64,000 bases of DNA from Acinetobacter sp. 10FS3-1 (GCF_013343215.1 NZ_CP039143.1:310001-374000); one strand, 5' to 3'. Shown: positions 17,133-27,052, counted from the stretch's first letter. Notes: generated by a model not told the origin, from the letters alone. Numbers and translations: made by a program.

Positions 17133-18329
17133 ATGAGCCAGCGTATTGCAATTGTCGGTGCAGGTCCGGCTGGATTGATGGCGGCTGAAGTATTAAGCCA
17201 GTGGCATTATGAGGTGCATGTATATGAGCAAAAACCTTCGGCAGCGCGCAAGTTTTTAATGGCAGGAAAAACGGGGCTGAATATTTCCCATGCTGAACCT
17301 ATTGAGCAGTTTATTCTGCGTTATGATCAGGCCGACTGGCTGGCGCCGTGGCTAAGACAATGGGATGCTGCGTGGATTCAGAACTGGATGAAAAATTTGG
17401 GGATTGAACCTTATATTGGCTCCTCAGGCCGGGTCTTTCCCACCGAAATGAAGGCTGCACCGCTACTGCGTGCCTGGTTACAGCGCCTGACCGAGCAAGG
17501 TATTCAGTTTCATTATCGGCATCAGGTGGAACAGGTACAGCAGCAATACCTGCAACTTCAGGATATGAAGACTAAGCAAAGCCGGACCGAAGCGTTCGAT
17601 GCGATTATTCTGGCCTGCGGGGCAGTCTCGTGGTCGCAGCTGGGCAGTGATGGAGCATGGCAAAGCTGGTTAGCAGCTGAAGAAGTGGAGCCATTTCAGC
17701 CGAGTAATGCCGGGGTGGAGTATGTCTGGTCCCAGTTTATGCAGCCTGTGTTCGGGCAGCCGCTGAAGTGTGTGGCGGCTTGGGTAGGGCAGGGAGATAA
17801 AAGCACTGGCGATATCGTTATTAGTCACTATGGTCTGGAAAGTGGACTGATCTATAAACAGGGCCGGGGGCTGCGTGAGCAATTAAAGGCTGGCCAGCCG
17901 ATGCTGCTTGAGCTGGATTTATTTCCGGATCAAACGGTAGAGCAGCTGGCCAAAAAACTGCAACCCGGCAAAAAACAGTCTCTGGCCAATGTCTGGCGTA
18001 AAGCGGGTCTGGAAGGAGCAAAAGCCGCCCTAGTGCGAGAACTGGTGGCGAAATCCATCTGGCAGGATGCAGACCAATTGGCCCAAAAAATCAAACAGCT
18101 GTCTATCACTTTAAGTGGCTTTCGGCCAATTGAAGAAGCAATCAGCTGTGCAGGCGGAGTGAAGCGTGAAGCGCTTTCGGAACAGCTGCAACTTAAATCC
18201 AATCCGCAGGTATTTTTTTGCGGCGAGATGCTGGATTGGGATGCACCGACTGGCGGCTATTTACTGACCGCCTGTTTTGCCACAGGCCGTGCAGCCGGAG
18301 AAGGAGTGCATCAGTTTCTGTCGAATTAA
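17133..18329 (+). CDS. HI0933/TIGR03862-type flavoprotein
   Basis: 398 residues. The N-terminal Rossmann motif IAIVGAGPAGLMAAEVL binds FAD. KFLMAGKTGLNISH and the C-terminal FCGEMLDWDAPTGGYLL with an ACFATGRAAG helix are characteristic of the BaiN/HI0933 family. BaiN-like enzymes reduce steroid or enoate double bonds, but most members have no known substrate. It is translated in an operon with the TrmB-like methyltransferase. Confidence 0.85.
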   Translation: MSQRIAIVGAGPAGLMAAEVLSQWHYEVHVYEQKPSAARKFLMAGKTGLNISHAEPIEQFILRYDQADWLAPWLRQWDAAWIQNWMKNLGIEPYIGSSGRVFPTEMKAAPLLRAWLQRLTEQGIQFHYRHQVEQVQQQYLQLQDMKTKQSRTEAFDAIILACGAVSWSQLGSDGAWQSWLAAEEVEPFQPSNAGVEYVWSQFMQPVFGQPLKCVAAWVGQGDKSTGDIVISHYGLESGLIYKQGRGLREQLKAGQPMLLELDLFPDQTVEQLAKKLQPGKKQSLANVWRKAGLEGAKAALVRELVAKSIWQDADQLAQKIKQLSITLSGFRPIEEAISCAGGVKREALSEQLQLKSNPQVFFCGEMLDWDAPTGGYLLTACFATGRAAGEGVHQFLSN

Positions 18330-18401
18330 AGCCGGGCTGAATAGCTAAATCAGACCAGAAACGGCTCAAATCCCCGGCTTCCTGTAAAGATGAAAAATGG
18401 T

Positions 18402-18986
18402 TTATTTCTGGGTGCTTTTTGCTGGGGGTTGCGTATTTTGAGGATACTGCAAGCGCCAATGTTCTAACTGTTCCTGAGCATGCAGATATTTACCCAGTCC
18501 CTGTACATTCTTGCTGGCTTCAGTGACGGTGCTGGCCTGACGTTCTGAACGCTTCAGTAGCTGTTCCTGATGTTCCCAGTATTGATACATCAAGCCCTGA
18601 ATATAACGGCCCTGTTCAGTTTTAAGCTCCAGAGCCTTGAGCATGTTCAGGGCAGAACGAATATGGTCACGCTGACGTTGCTGGATAAATTCTTCAGTCA
18701 GATTTTCGTCTTTGCGCATCTGGTTCATTTCTGCTTCCAGATCCGCACTCATTTCCTGAAAGCGTAGCTCATAGTCCGTTAATACAGCAATGTCATGAGG
18801 ATCATCAGCCGTTTGGGGGAAGGCTTTGACCGGATCGGTTTGCAGTTCTTTCATTACCTGTTCTGAGGCAGATGAATCTGGACTCGGCTCAGTATTTTCT
18901 GTATTTTTCTGATCACAGGCCATGAGAAATATGGCACTGCTCAAAAGCACAGTGCGTGTCATCCATTGCATTTTATTCATGATCAA
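18402..18986 (-). CDS. Hypothetical lipoprotein
   Basis: 194 residues. A lipoprotein signal peptide ends in the lipobox LMAC at about residues 21-24 (ATG 18980 would shorten it by two residues). The mature part begins with a Ser/Glu/Asn-rich linker and then is highly helical (ELRFQEMSADLEAEMNQM, RQRDHIRSALNMLKALEL), likely coiled-coil. Residue +2 is Asp, which in enterobacteria favours retention in the inner membrane, but this rule is not established for this genus. No known family is recognised. The next gene upstream on the same strand is a methyltransferase that ends 10 bases before it. Confidence 0.7.
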   Translation of the reverse strand: MIMNKMQWMTRTVLLSSAIFLMACDQKNTENTEPSPDSSASEQVMKELQTDPVKAFPQTADDPHDIAVLTDYELRFQEMSADLEAEMNQMRKDENLTEEFIQQRQRDHIRSALNMLKALELKTEQGRYIQGLMYQYWEHQEQLLKRSERQASTVTEASKNVQGLGKYLHAQEQLEHWRLQYPQNTQPPAKSTQK

Positions 18987-18995
18987 ATCCCATTT

Positions 18996-19772
18996 TTAGT
19001 CACTTCGCTGAAATACATATACATAAGTCCGATAGGGAAAATCTATCAGATCGTGGGCTTGTTTGGTCGTATATTGTTCAATCATCTGTTCAAATTTTTG
19101 TTTAAGCTGCTGCCGCTGTGTTTCTGGCATCGCTGCAATAAAACTGGTCGATAGCAGACGCTTGGACACCACCTGTTCCACAGGACCATGCTGCACGTGC
19201 TGCATATGTGTTTCTGCATACGGCTGGAATAAGGTTTGTTGTTTAAATACCTCCTGCCATTGGCCATGATGAAAACGTGGCGTCTTGCCTTCCAGGGGTG
19301 CGATATAATCTGCGAGAGCTTTTACCCAGTCTATCTCAATATCATGCTGGTTCCAGACCAGAACCAGATAACCCTGCGGTTTAAGTACCCGATAAATGTC
19401 TTTTAAAGTATCCAGGTGGGCAAACCAGTGAAATGACTGTGCACAAAACACGGCATTCACGCTATGATCCGGCAAGGGAAGCTGATGGCTCAGACCTTCC
19501 AGGGTGTGAATATCTGGATGGGCCTGTTGCAGTTGGTTTAGCATTTCCGGCACAGGATCAATCGCTGTGATCCGGCTGCCGAGCGGGCGTAAGGATGGGA
19601 TAAATTTTCCCGTCCCACTGCCGAGATCTAAAAGATGCGCATCCTCTGGCAAAGACAGGGTGGCGGCCAGCCAGTGGCTGAGATCTGCCGGATAGTCAGG
19701 CCGGACCTGCTGATAAAGCTCGGCCGCTGCACTAAACCCCTGTTGCGCTGCAGGATGTAATGATTGTGTCAT
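18996..19772 (-). CDS. Class I SAM-dependent methyltransferase
   Basis: 258 residues. Motif I LLDLGSGTGKF at about 44-54, motif II ITAIDPVPEML, motif post-I/III VFCAQSFHWF and VLKPQGYLVLVW show a class I Rossmann methyltransferase of the UbiE/small-molecule type (Methyltransf_11). The QSFHWF segment is common in trans-aconitate-like and related enzymes; the substrate cannot be read from sequence. It precedes the lipoprotein gene on the same strand and its start overlaps an upstream frame of the divergent hydrolase gene. Confidence 0.8.
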   Translation of the reverse strand: MTQSLHPAAQQGFSAAAELYQQVRPDYPADLSHWLAATLSLPEDAHLLDLGSGTGKFIPSLRPLGSRITAIDPVPEMLNQLQQAHPDIHTLEGLSHQLPLPDHSVNAVFCAQSFHWFAHLDTLKDIYRVLKPQGYLVLVWNQHDIEIDWVKALADYIAPLEGKTPRFHHGQWQEVFKQQTLFQPYAETHMQHVQHGPVEQVVSKRLLSTSFIAAMPETQRQQLKQKFEQMIEQYTTKQAHDLIDFPYRTYVYVFQRSD

Positions 19773-19885
19773 ATTTTGCGCTTTTTAATCTTTTTCATCG
19801 TTATAAAATAGCATATTCACTTTTTCGGCCGCATTCATTGACTGAATTGTTGCCGAAGGGTTCGATTAACCAGCACGGGAAAGTT

Positions 19886-21157
19886 ATGGATAAGCAGATT
19901 GTTTTTGAAGATGAGCATATACGTGCGGTTTTTATGCCGGGATCATCTTCAGAATTGATTTTTTCATTTGGAGATTTGATTACCCGTGCGAAGGGCTTGA
20001 GTATCAATGCCGAGAAATCCTTGGCAAAATTTGAATTTAATGTACTCGGTATTATGCCTAAGCATAAATCCTGGTTTCCACAAGGTTCCATGTGGAACAT
20101 GTTGCAGGCTATTGCCGAGCTGATTGCACCTTTTCAGCAGAGGATTGCCTATGGCGGCTCGATGGGCGGCTATGCGGCAATCAAATATTCCAATGCCTTA
20201 GATGTACAGCGCGTGGTGGCCATGGTGCCACAATATTCGATTGATCCTCAAGATGTCGAAGATCGCCGTTATAACATGTTCTATCAGCCGGAGCTTAATC
20301 AGGGCATGCGGATTGAAGTAGAAGATGTCAGTGCAGCGCGTGAATATATTATTATCTACGATCCTTATTGCGCCGAAGACCGTGCCCATTATCTGAAATT
20401 GCAGGCGGTCATTCCGCAGCACCATGTCTTGCATTTGCCTTTTACCGGCCATGATGCCATCGCTGTGCTGGCCAGTTCCGAGTTGCTCTATGACTTTTTG
20501 GTACGGGATTATGATGCCAGCTATTTTTACCAGAAAATGCGCAAGGTCAAGAAAAACAGCAAGTTCTATTATCGTAAGGTGATCGAAAATATCCTGCCGC
20601 GCCATCGTCAGGCCCTGGGACGCATTTTAAAAAATAACGATCTGCTGCTGGATACCCAGTTTTTTGATGCGGCCCAGAAACAGGTCATTTTGCGGGAATT
20701 ACTCAGCAATAAACAGGTAGATCAGCAGGATCTGCTGAAACTGGGGATTCATTTGAATCTGCCGCAGGAAAACCGTCAGCTATTGCTGGATGCTTATGGT
20801 CATGGGCTGGTGTTTAATGTGATCAGTAATAAAATTGAGAGCTATGCGGATGGCGCGATTGCACTGAACCATAAATTCCTGATTCCGATTTATGCCAAAG
20901 GCAACGGCTTGTTAACGATTAGCCTGAATGATGAGCGCTATCTGGTGGTGATGAATGACCGGCATATCATGAAACTGGTCAAGGAACAGGATACGCTCAG
21001 TCTGGGTATGCATCCGATTTTAATGAAGCGCTATGAAGACTTTTATATCTTCAGCTATAAACAGCTTAATCTGAGTACCAATGAATATGGCGCAGCCAGC
21101 TTTGTCGATTCAAGTGACAAGAATGTGCAGTTTGTGACTAAAAATGAGCTGGATTAA
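19886..21157 (+). CDS. Uncharacterised alpha/beta-hydrolase-fold protein with C-terminal extension
   Basis: 423 residues from ATG 19886, which has GGGAAA five bases upstream; the longer frame from 19760 overlaps the divergent methyltransferase start and is not needed. The nucleophile elbow YGGSMGGYAA at about residues 91-100 and a late TGHDA (candidate His) suggest an alpha/beta hydrolase of about 220 residues. The remaining 200 residues have a basic helical segment (KKNSKFYYRKVIENILPRHR) and a beta-rich tail. Similar hydrolase cores occur near glycan and capsule genes, but no such genes are here. No signal peptide. Function unknown. Confidence 0.65.
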   Translation: MDKQIVFEDEHIRAVFMPGSSSELIFSFGDLITRAKGLSINAEKSLAKFEFNVLGIMPKHKSWFPQGSMWNMLQAIAELIAPFQQRIAYGGSMGGYAAIKYSNALDVQRVVAMVPQYSIDPQDVEDRRYNMFYQPELNQGMRIEVEDVSAAREYIIIYDPYCAEDRAHYLKLQAVIPQHHVLHLPFTGHDAIAVLASSELLYDFLVRDYDASYFYQKMRKVKKNSKFYYRKVIENILPRHRQALGRILKNNDLLLDTQFFDAAQKQVILRELLSNKQVDQQDLLKLGIHLNLPQENRQLLLDAYGHGLVFNVISNKIESYADGAIALNHKFLIPIYAKGNGLLTISLNDERYLVVMNDRHIMKLVKEQDTLSLGMHPILMKRYEDFYIFSYKQLNLSTNEYGAASFVDSSDKNVQFVTKNELD

Positions 21158-21279
21158 CCAAAAAAGTTAATCTAAAACAAATATTTGACATAAAGCTAAG
21201 GTGGCTTAAGATGTATTTAGGTGGCAGGCTAGGGGGGCTTGCCACTCCCGAAGCTGAAAACAGAAAGAGGGGATACAGA

Positions 21280-21471
21280 ATGCAGTCTATGCCGATGAAG
21301 ATTGGTTTGATCCTGACTGTGATGCTGCCAAATCTGGCCTATGCAGAAAGTGTGCATCCTAAAGTTATTTTATTCAGTGCATCTATTATTTTTGTGATTA
21401 TTCTGGCGATTTATGTGATGTGCAAAATGCGGACTTCCTTGCGTAATTATATCGATAAGCCGCTCGACTAA
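21280..21471 (+). CDS. Small single-span membrane protein
   Basis: 63 residues from ATG 21280, preceded by AGAGGGG at a good distance; the frame from 21211 lacks such a site. An N-terminal hydrophobic stretch ending NLAYA resembles a cleavable signal peptide, and VILFSASIIFVIILAIYVMCKM (two parts of one helix) is a membrane anchor with a short basic cytoplasmic tail. No family is recognised. Confidence 0.55.
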   Translation: MQSMPMKIGLILTVMLPNLAYAESVHPKVILFSASIIFVIILAIYVMCKMRTSLRNYIDKPLD

Positions 21472-21566
21472 AAAAACAGGCAGTGAAACGCCAGCACTAA
21501 CTTGCTTTGTATGCCAATAGCGGTTAAATCATGAGGTTATTGTCGAACAGGAACAAGGGAATTTAT

Positions 21567-22520
21567 ATGAACGGCGTTTTTCTGGACTATACATCCTTAG
21601 ATAAGCAAGATCTGGATATGCAGGCTCTTCGGGCCGCTTTTGATGCACTGACCCTTTATCCGCTGACTTCTGCCGATGTGCTGCTGGAACGTGTGGCCGA
21701 TGCCGAAGTGATCATCACCAATAAGGTGGTCATCAATGCCGAGACGATCCGGCAGTGTCCCCAGCTTAAACTCATTCTGATTTCAGCCACTGGCACCAAT
21801 AATGTTGATCTGGCTGAGGCCAGGGCACGCGGTATTGTGGTATGTAACTGTCAGGCGTATGGAACCTCGGCTGTGGCACAGCATACCTTAATGTTGATGC
21901 TGAATCTGGCCACTTCATTTTTAAGCTATCAGCGTGCGATACAGCAGGGAGAATGGCAAAAATCTACCCAGTTCTGTTTGCTGGATGCACCGATTGTTGA
22001 GCTGGCTGGAAAAACGCTTGGAATTGTAGGTTATGGTGAATTGGGCCAGGCGGTCGCCCGACTGGCCGAAGCCTTTGGCATGCAGATCCGGATTGCTGCC
22101 TTGCCTGGTCGTCCTGCGGATGAATCGCGTATTCCATTTGCAGCGCTTTTGCCACAGGTAGATTTCCTCAGTCTGCATTGTCCGCTCACTGAAGATACTC
22201 ATCATTTAATCAGTCATGCTGAGCTGGATGCGATGAAGCCCGGTGCATTTTTGCTGAACTGTGCACGCGGCGGCATTGTGGATGAACAGGCACTGGCACA
22301 GGCCTTGCGTGAAGGCAAGATTGCAGGTGCAGCGACCGATGTGCTCTCGGTTGAACCGCCTAAAGAGGGCAATGTCCTGCTTGATGCTTCAATTCCGAAC
22401 CTGATTGTGACGCCACATAATGCCTGGGGCAGTGTGGATGCACGTCAGCGAATCGTGGACCAGTTGCTGGAAAATGTCGAAGCCTTTAAACAGGGCCAGC
22501 CGATTCGGCAGGTGAATTGA
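21567..22520 (+). CDS. D-isomer-specific 2-hydroxyacid dehydrogenase
   Basis: 317 residues from ATG 21567 (AAGGGA just upstream). These NAD(P)-dependent enzymes interconvert 2-hydroxy and 2-oxo acids. The dinucleotide motif GIVGYGELGQAV is at about 149-160. The catalytic set is present: Arg in NCARGGIVDE, Glu in ATDVLSVEPP and His in VTPHNAWGS. The profile is closest to glycerate/hydroxypyruvate reductases, but the substrate is not certain. Monocistronic with its own terminator. Confidence 0.85.
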   Translation: MNGVFLDYTSLDKQDLDMQALRAAFDALTLYPLTSADVLLERVADAEVIITNKVVINAETIRQCPQLKLILISATGTNNVDLAEARARGIVVCNCQAYGTSAVAQHTLMLMLNLATSFLSYQRAIQQGEWQKSTQFCLLDAPIVELAGKTLGIVGYGELGQAVARLAEAFGMQIRIAALPGRPADESRIPFAALLPQVDFLSLHCPLTEDTHHLISHAELDAMKPGAFLLNCARGGIVDEQALAQALREGKIAGAATDVLSVEPPKEGNVLLDASIPNLIVTPHNAWGSVDARQRIVDQLLENVEAFKQGQPIRQVN

Positions 22521-22567
22521 TTCTCGCCATTTGTGTGCAGCTAAAATTTTCCTGCTACACAAGATGT

Positions 22568-22590
22568 AAAAAGCCCATGAGGGGCTTTTT
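22568..22590. terminator. Bidirectional rho-independent terminator
   Basis: Stem AAAAGCCC (22569-22576) with GGGCTTTT (22582-22589), loop ATGAG, T-run after. It separates the convergent dehydrogenase and the periplasmic protein gene. Confidence 0.8.
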
Positions 22591-23070
22591 TTATAGATCA
22601 GTCACCGCATAACTGGTGGCTGCGCCTGCCTGCGGTTGAGCTTGTGGCATAGTTGGACTTTCGGTCACTGTTGACGACTGGCTTAAAGGTTGCTGTTGAA
22701 TGGGTGCAGGCTGTTGAGGATTGCCACCCCACACCTCTTTAGTTTGCTGAATTTTTTGATTGGCCTGTTGAGCAGCCTGCTGGGCGCCCTGATCTACTTT
22801 TTGTACCGTATCAGAGGTTACGCTCTTGGTATTGTCCCAGGCACGATCGACCCCCGGCTTAATTTTGGCAATACCTTTTTCAGTCACTTCACCGACTTTT
22901 TCGGCAGTATGGATTACGCCTTCCTGCGCTTTATAGGCAAACACATGCAACAGGTTCGGGTTTTCACCATAGGGTTTAACCGGTTTAGCGGGCTGAGTCG
23001 TGGTCTGTGCAAATGCCGGTATAGACAGCATTAAAGCTGCGCTTAAAAGAAGAGGAGTTTTGATATTCAT
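22591..23070 (-). CDS. Hypothetical periplasmic protein, Gln/Pro-rich
   Basis: 159 residues. A signal peptide (LLLSAALMLSIPAFA, cleavage after AFA at about residue 21) directs export. The mature part has an amphipathic alternating helix (AEKVGEVTEKGIAKIKPGVDRAWDN in segments, then QQAAQQANQKIQQTKEVW) and a low-complexity Gln/Pro tail. No known family. It is transcribed alone. Confidence 0.65.
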   Translation of the reverse strand: MNIKTPLLLSAALMLSIPAFAQTTTQPAKPVKPYGENPNLLHVFAYKAQEGVIHTAEKVGEVTEKGIAKIKPGVDRAWDNTKSVTSDTVQKVDQGAQQAAQQANQKIQQTKEVWGGNPQQPAPIQQQPLSQSSTVTESPTMPQAQPQAGAATSYAVTDL

Positions 23071-23291
23071 TATGGAGCGACCTCGAATTTGTCTAAGAAT
23101 GGTCTGAGTTTGTTTTTAGTGTAGCGGATGAAGGGTTGAAAACAATGAATATCCTGTGAAGAAGATATTAAAATAGAGAGATCCAAAGCATTGTCATTTT
23201 TATACTAAAGAAAAAAGAGGAAGAAATAATTTTAAATTTTAGGCGGCTTAAAGAAATAGCCCTATTTTTTTATCAAAATAGGGCCATCCAT

Positions 23292-23681
23292 TTACTCACA
23301 TTGGCTCAGGGCATCTTTCGCGAAATGTTCTCTTAAGGTGACAAAGTTCTTTTGTACACCTGCGTCATGCAGATTGAATTTTTGCGCGGTGCTGGTGCCG
23401 TCGCGCTGGAAAGTTGCCGAACCGGCATCCATCAAGGTCATGCCTTTAAATGACCATTGTTCAATAATGCGGTTATTTTCAATATCGCCTGTAAATTCAA
23501 TCACACACTTATCGAGGAATTTGGTCAGTTTTGCCTGATTGTTGGTGGTTTCAGGAGATACGTCGAGGTTTTGTACTTCCTGTAAGACGCCAACTTCAAG
23601 CTGCGGAACTTTGGGTGCAGATGTACACGCTGTAAGAGCAATACTCGCAAGACCCGTCAAAATAAGAGCTTTAAATTTCAT
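23292..23681 (-). CDS. Small hypothetical lipoprotein
   Basis: 129 residues. The signal peptide ends in lipobox LTAC at about 16-19. The mature domain is beta-like with two cysteines (DKCVIEF and SQCE at the C-terminus) that may form a disulfide. The family is unrecognised. An upstream sequence AAGAAAGAATC could be a ribosome binding site. The 23071-23291 gap before it is AT-rich with no visible gene. Confidence 0.65.
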   Translation of the reverse strand: MKFKALILTGLASIALTACTSAPKVPQLEVGVLQEVQNLDVSPETTNNQAKLTKFLDKCVIEFTGDIENNRIIEQWSFKGMTLMDAGSATFQRDGTSTAQKFNLHDAGVQKNFVTLREHFAKDALSQCE

Positions 23682-23766
23682 ATGATTCTTTCTTGTTGAG
23701 TGTTGTTGAGTTGAGTATAGGGAATATAAAGTGAAATGCCTATATGTTTTGCTATCTGCAAATGAA

Positions 23767-23795
23767 AGAGAAAAGTATTCAATATACTTTTCTCT
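23767..23795. other. AT-rich hairpin downstream of the HNH gene
   Basis: AGAGAAAAGTAT (23767-23778) pairs with ATACTTTTCTCT (23784-23795), loop TCAAT. It lies just after the HNH gene stop and could end its transcript, although no clean U-tract follows on the minus strand. Confidence 0.4.
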
Positions 23796-23814
23796 ATGAA
23801 AAAAAATATGTCTA

Positions 23815-24912
23815 TTACAGCTCTTTAGATTTATTTTGCTCTAAAAAAAATTTAATTTCTTCAATTTCATAAGCTGGAATTTTACGATGAATCATAGCAT
23901 GGCAATTTGCACAGACAGGTATTAAATCATTTATTGGATCTAACTCATATTCTTCTCTTATTTCGGAAAGAGGTTTTTTATGATGAACATGAATAAAGTT
24001 TTTTCCAATTTCACCGTAAGTCTTTTCAAAGTCAAAACCACAACATTGGCATTTATATTTCCAATGTTTTAAGCACTTTTTACGAGCCTCGGGGTTTCGT
24101 TCATAAGCATTAATAGTGATCTGTTTAATACTACCTTCTTTATAGACAGTATCGTTCGAAATAATTTCATCTTGAAACGGATTGAAGGCTAAGGAATAAC
24201 TTAAACTTTCATTAGTATTAATTTGTTTTAATTTATACTTATCATGCCACTCTGAAACTATTTCTGAGTTTTGAAGCAATTCCTTTGAAAAATAATTCAC
24301 CATATCTTCAGCAATAGATGAAATAGGCTTACCAGAATTTTTTGATATTTTTTCAAAGGTCGAATTATATTGATCTATCAATACTTTAACAATTTTATCT
24401 TGATGTACTGATTCCCGCTGTATCAATAAGGAGTCTATTGTCTCGGCAATAATTGGAAAGTAGATTTTCTTTTCAAATAAGATTGAGCTATTTTCTTTAT
24501 TAATTTGACTTAAAATTTTGTGAAAAATCGAGGCTGGAATAGCATTTCCATTACCTTCTGGTGTCCAATGTATATTAGGATCAATCTTATCTAACTCTTC
24601 TAATGAAATTAGAGGATTTAGTGATAATTTTTCAAATTCAAGATCCACAAAATTAACTTGTTCTATATTTTTAATAACATCTTTATCTTTATAAACATTA
24701 GAAACAATTTTTCCAAAACCGATTATTCCCTTATCACTTTTTTCTAAATTGCCTAATTTTACTAATAAGAAATTATCTCCATATCCAATCTTATGTTTAC
24801 GATTAGTTTTCCACTTATGGATAGGTTTTTTATCAGGAATTTGAGAGATCATTTCTTTAATATTTGGCCAATTCCAGCGATCCGGATTCCATGCGAATAA
24901 ATATGTGTTCAT
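23815..24912 (-). CDS. HNH endonuclease with EVE/PUA-like N-terminal domain (putative type IV restriction enzyme)
   Basis: 365 residues, strikingly AT-rich compared with its neighbours. The C-terminal about 90 residues form an HNH nuclease: zinc cysteines in YKCQCCGFDF, the catalytic HVHHKKPLSEI, and CANCHAMIHR. The N-terminal about 130 residues (YLFAWNPDRWNW, KIGYGDNFLLVKLG, GIIGFGKIVS) look like an EVE/PUA-like fold that in modification-dependent restriction enzymes recognises modified bases; this is an inference. The gene starts about 15 bases beyond the glyS terminator and no good promoter or Shine-Dalgarno is obvious. No methyltransferase partner is nearby, consistent with a solitary type IV enzyme. 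It was probably acquired by transfer. Confidence 0.75.
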   Translation of the reverse strand: MNTYLFAWNPDRWNWPNIKEMISQIPDKKPIHKWKTNRKHKIGYGDNFLLVKLGNLEKSDKGIIGFGKIVSNVYKDKDVIKNIEQVNFVDLEFEKLSLNPLISLEELDKIDPNIHWTPEGNGNAIPASIFHKILSQINKENSSILFEKKIYFPIIAETIDSLLIQRESVHQDKIVKVLIDQYNSTFEKISKNSGKPISSIAEDMVNYFSKELLQNSEIVSEWHDKYKLKQINTNESLSYSLAFNPFQDEIISNDTVYKEGSIKQITINAYERNPEARKKCLKHWKYKCQCCGFDFEKTYGEIGKNFIHVHHKKPLSEIREEYELDPINDLIPVCANCHAMIHRKIPAYEIEEIKFFLEQNKSKEL

Positions 24913-24926
24913 ACTTCATTTGATAT

Positions 24927-24960
24927 TAAAAACCCCGCTAATGTTATAGCGGGGTTTCAT
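24927..24960 (-). terminator. Terminator of the glyQS operon
   Basis: Stem AAACCCCGCTA (24930-24940) with TAGCGGGGTTT (24947-24957), loop ATGTTA, with a T-run in the minus direction. It lies between glyS and the HNH gene. Confidence 0.85.
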
Positions 24961-24982
24961 GTATTTTACAACCAATTGGGCT

Positions 24983-27052
24983 TTAGTGTTGAAGCACCGA
25001 AATATCTGCAACTTTCGTGAACAGATCACGGAGCTGAGCAAGCAGACGTAAACGGTTTGCTTTTAGCTCAGCATCATCCGCCATGACCATGACACCGTCA
25101 AAGAATGCATCGACTGGCGCACGCAGGGCAGCCAATGCAGACAAGGCAGCCGTGTAATCCTTAGAAGCAAATAGCGGCTCAACCACTGGTGTGATTTTCG
25201 CAAGTTCAGCGAATAATGCTTTTTCAGCATCTTCCACCAGATTTGCTTCAACAACTTCACCAGCAGGAGCAGCCTCTTTGGCAAGAATATTCGCAACACG
25301 TTTGTTGGCAGCAGCTAGAGCAGCAGCTTCAGGCAATGTACGGAAGTGATTAACCGCATTGACACGCTTGTCAAAATCCAGCGGGGATTTTGGTGTCAAC
25401 GCCTGAACCGCTTGAATCACGTCAACAGCAACGCCTTTGTCTTCATATTTGGCACGGTAACGACCTTCAAGGAAGGCAACAGCATCGGCTAGAGTCTTCG
25501 CCGGATCTTTCAGTACAGCGCCGTAGGCAGCCAAAGCCAGTTTGATCAGTTCTTCAATTGAAACATCCAGCTCATTTTCAGTCACCAGACGCAGGATACC
25601 AATCGCAGAACGACGCAGTGCAAACGGGTCTTTAGAGCCAGTCGGTGCCTGACCAATACCGAAAATCCCCGTCAAGGTATCTAAACGGTCCGCCAGGGCA
25701 ATCGTCGTACCGGTTTTGGTTTTCGGTAAAACGTCACCTGCAAATTTAGGTAAATATTGTTCACCTAAAGCTTCTGCAACTTCATCATTTTCGCCTTCAA
25801 GACGTGCGTAGTAAGTACCCGCAATCCCTTGAAGTTCAGGGAATTCGCCCACCAGCTCAGAGGTCAAATCGCATTTTGCCAGCAGCGCGGCTTTTTCAGC
25901 ATCAGCAGCATTTGCACCGGTAATGGGCGCCAGTGCCACAGCCAGTTTGGCGATACGTGCAGACTTGTTCCAAAGCGTCCCCAATTCTATCTGGAAGATC
26001 ATATTGGCCAGTTTCTCTTTACGAGAAGCCAGTGGCTGCTTCTGATCTTGCAGGAAGAAGAATTCAGCATCAGATAGACGCGGACGAACAACTTTCTCGT
26101 TACCTTCAATAATCTGGGCCGGATCTTTAGATTCGATATTCGATACAGTAATGAAGTAAGGCTGTAATTTATTTTCAGCATTTACCAGACAGAAGTACTT
26201 CTGGTTGTCCTGCATGGTGGTGATCAGCGCTTCTTGCGGCACGGTCAGGAAGCGCTCTTCAAAGCTGGCACGTAAAGCCACCGGCCATTCAACCAGCGCA
26301 GTCACTTCATCACGAAGGTCGCTTGGTACAATTGCAATCGCATTCACTTCATCCGCCAGTGCTTTGACTTGCTGGTCGATAATGGCTTGGCGCTCTTCAA
26401 AAGACGCCACAACGTAAGCTGCTTTTAACTTTGGAAGATATTCTTCCGCATGGGCCAGAGTAATCGCTTCAGGCGCATGGAAACGGTGACCATAGCTCAG
26501 GTTACCGGCTTGGTGGTCCTGAATAGTCGCTTCAATCACTTGATCATCTTTGAGCAATACCACCCATTTCACTGGACGTACAAACTCGGTACGGCTTGCC
26601 GCAGAGCGCATACGTTTAGCGATAGGTAAGTTGTCCAGCGCATTTTGTAGAATTTGCGGTAACAGCGCATCCAGGCTTTGACCTTTGACATCTTTGTAGT
26701 AGCACACTTTTTCAACTTTACCGGCCTGAAAAGTAGAGACCTGATCAACGCTAATCCCTTGACCACGCATAAAGCCTTCTAGGGCTTTCGTCGGTTTGCC
26801 TTCTGCATCATACGCCGCCTGTACAGCAGGACCATCAAAACGTTTTTGTGTATCGGCTTGCGCAGCGTCAACATTGACAATTTTTAAAGCCAGACGACGG
26901 GGCGCTGCGTATGCTTCGATAGAATCAAAAGCCAGTCCAGCATCGTTTAAGCCTTTTACAGTTTCTGCTTGCAGCGCATCACGTAATTTTTTCAGGCTTT
27001 TTGGTGGAAGTTCTTCACAGCCAAGTTCAAATAAAATGGTATGTTTAGACAT
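24983..27052 (-). CDS. glyS: Glycine-tRNA ligase beta subunit
   Basis: 689 residues, full length. The bacterial alpha2beta2 glycyl-tRNA synthetase needs both subunits; beta contributes tRNA binding. Diagnostic segments are [14 protein letters not shown] at the N-terminus, RRLALKI, an [11 protein letters not shown] motif, DNQKYFCL and [16 protein letters not shown], with the C-terminal DALR-type helical domain. Its start codon overlaps the last base of the glyQ stop (TAATG), so translation is coupled. Confidence 0.97.
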   Translation of the reverse strand: MSKHTILFELGCEELPPKSLKKLRDALQAETVKGLNDAGLAFDSIEAYAAPRRLALKIVNVDAAQADTQKRFDGPAVQAAYDAEGKPTKALEGFMRGQGISVDQVSTFQAGKVEKVCYYKDVKGQSLDALLPQILQNALDNLPIAKRMRSAASRTEFVRPVKWVVLLKDDQVIEATIQDHQAGNLSYGHRFHAPEAITLAHAEEYLPKLKAAYVVASFEERQAIIDQQVKALADEVNAIAIVPSDLRDEVTALVEWPVALRASFEERFLTVPQEALITTMQDNQKYFCLVNAENKLQPYFITVSNIESKDPAQIIEGNEKVVRPRLSDAEFFFLQDQKQPLASRKEKLANMIFQIELGTLWNKSARIAKLAVALAPITGANAADAEKAALLAKCDLTSELVGEFPELQGIAGTYYARLEGENDEVAEALGEQYLPKFAGDVLPKTKTGTTIALADRLDTLTGIFGIGQAPTGSKDPFALRRSAIGILRLVTENELDVSIEELIKLALAAYGAVLKDPAKTLADAVAFLEGRYRAKYEDKGVAVDVIQAVQALTPKSPLDFDKRVNAVNHFRTLPEAAALAAANKRVANILAKEAAPAGEVVEANLVEDAEKALFAELAKITPVVEPLFASKDYTAALSALAALRAPVDAFFDGVMVMADDAELKANRLRLLAQLRDLFTKVADISVLQH

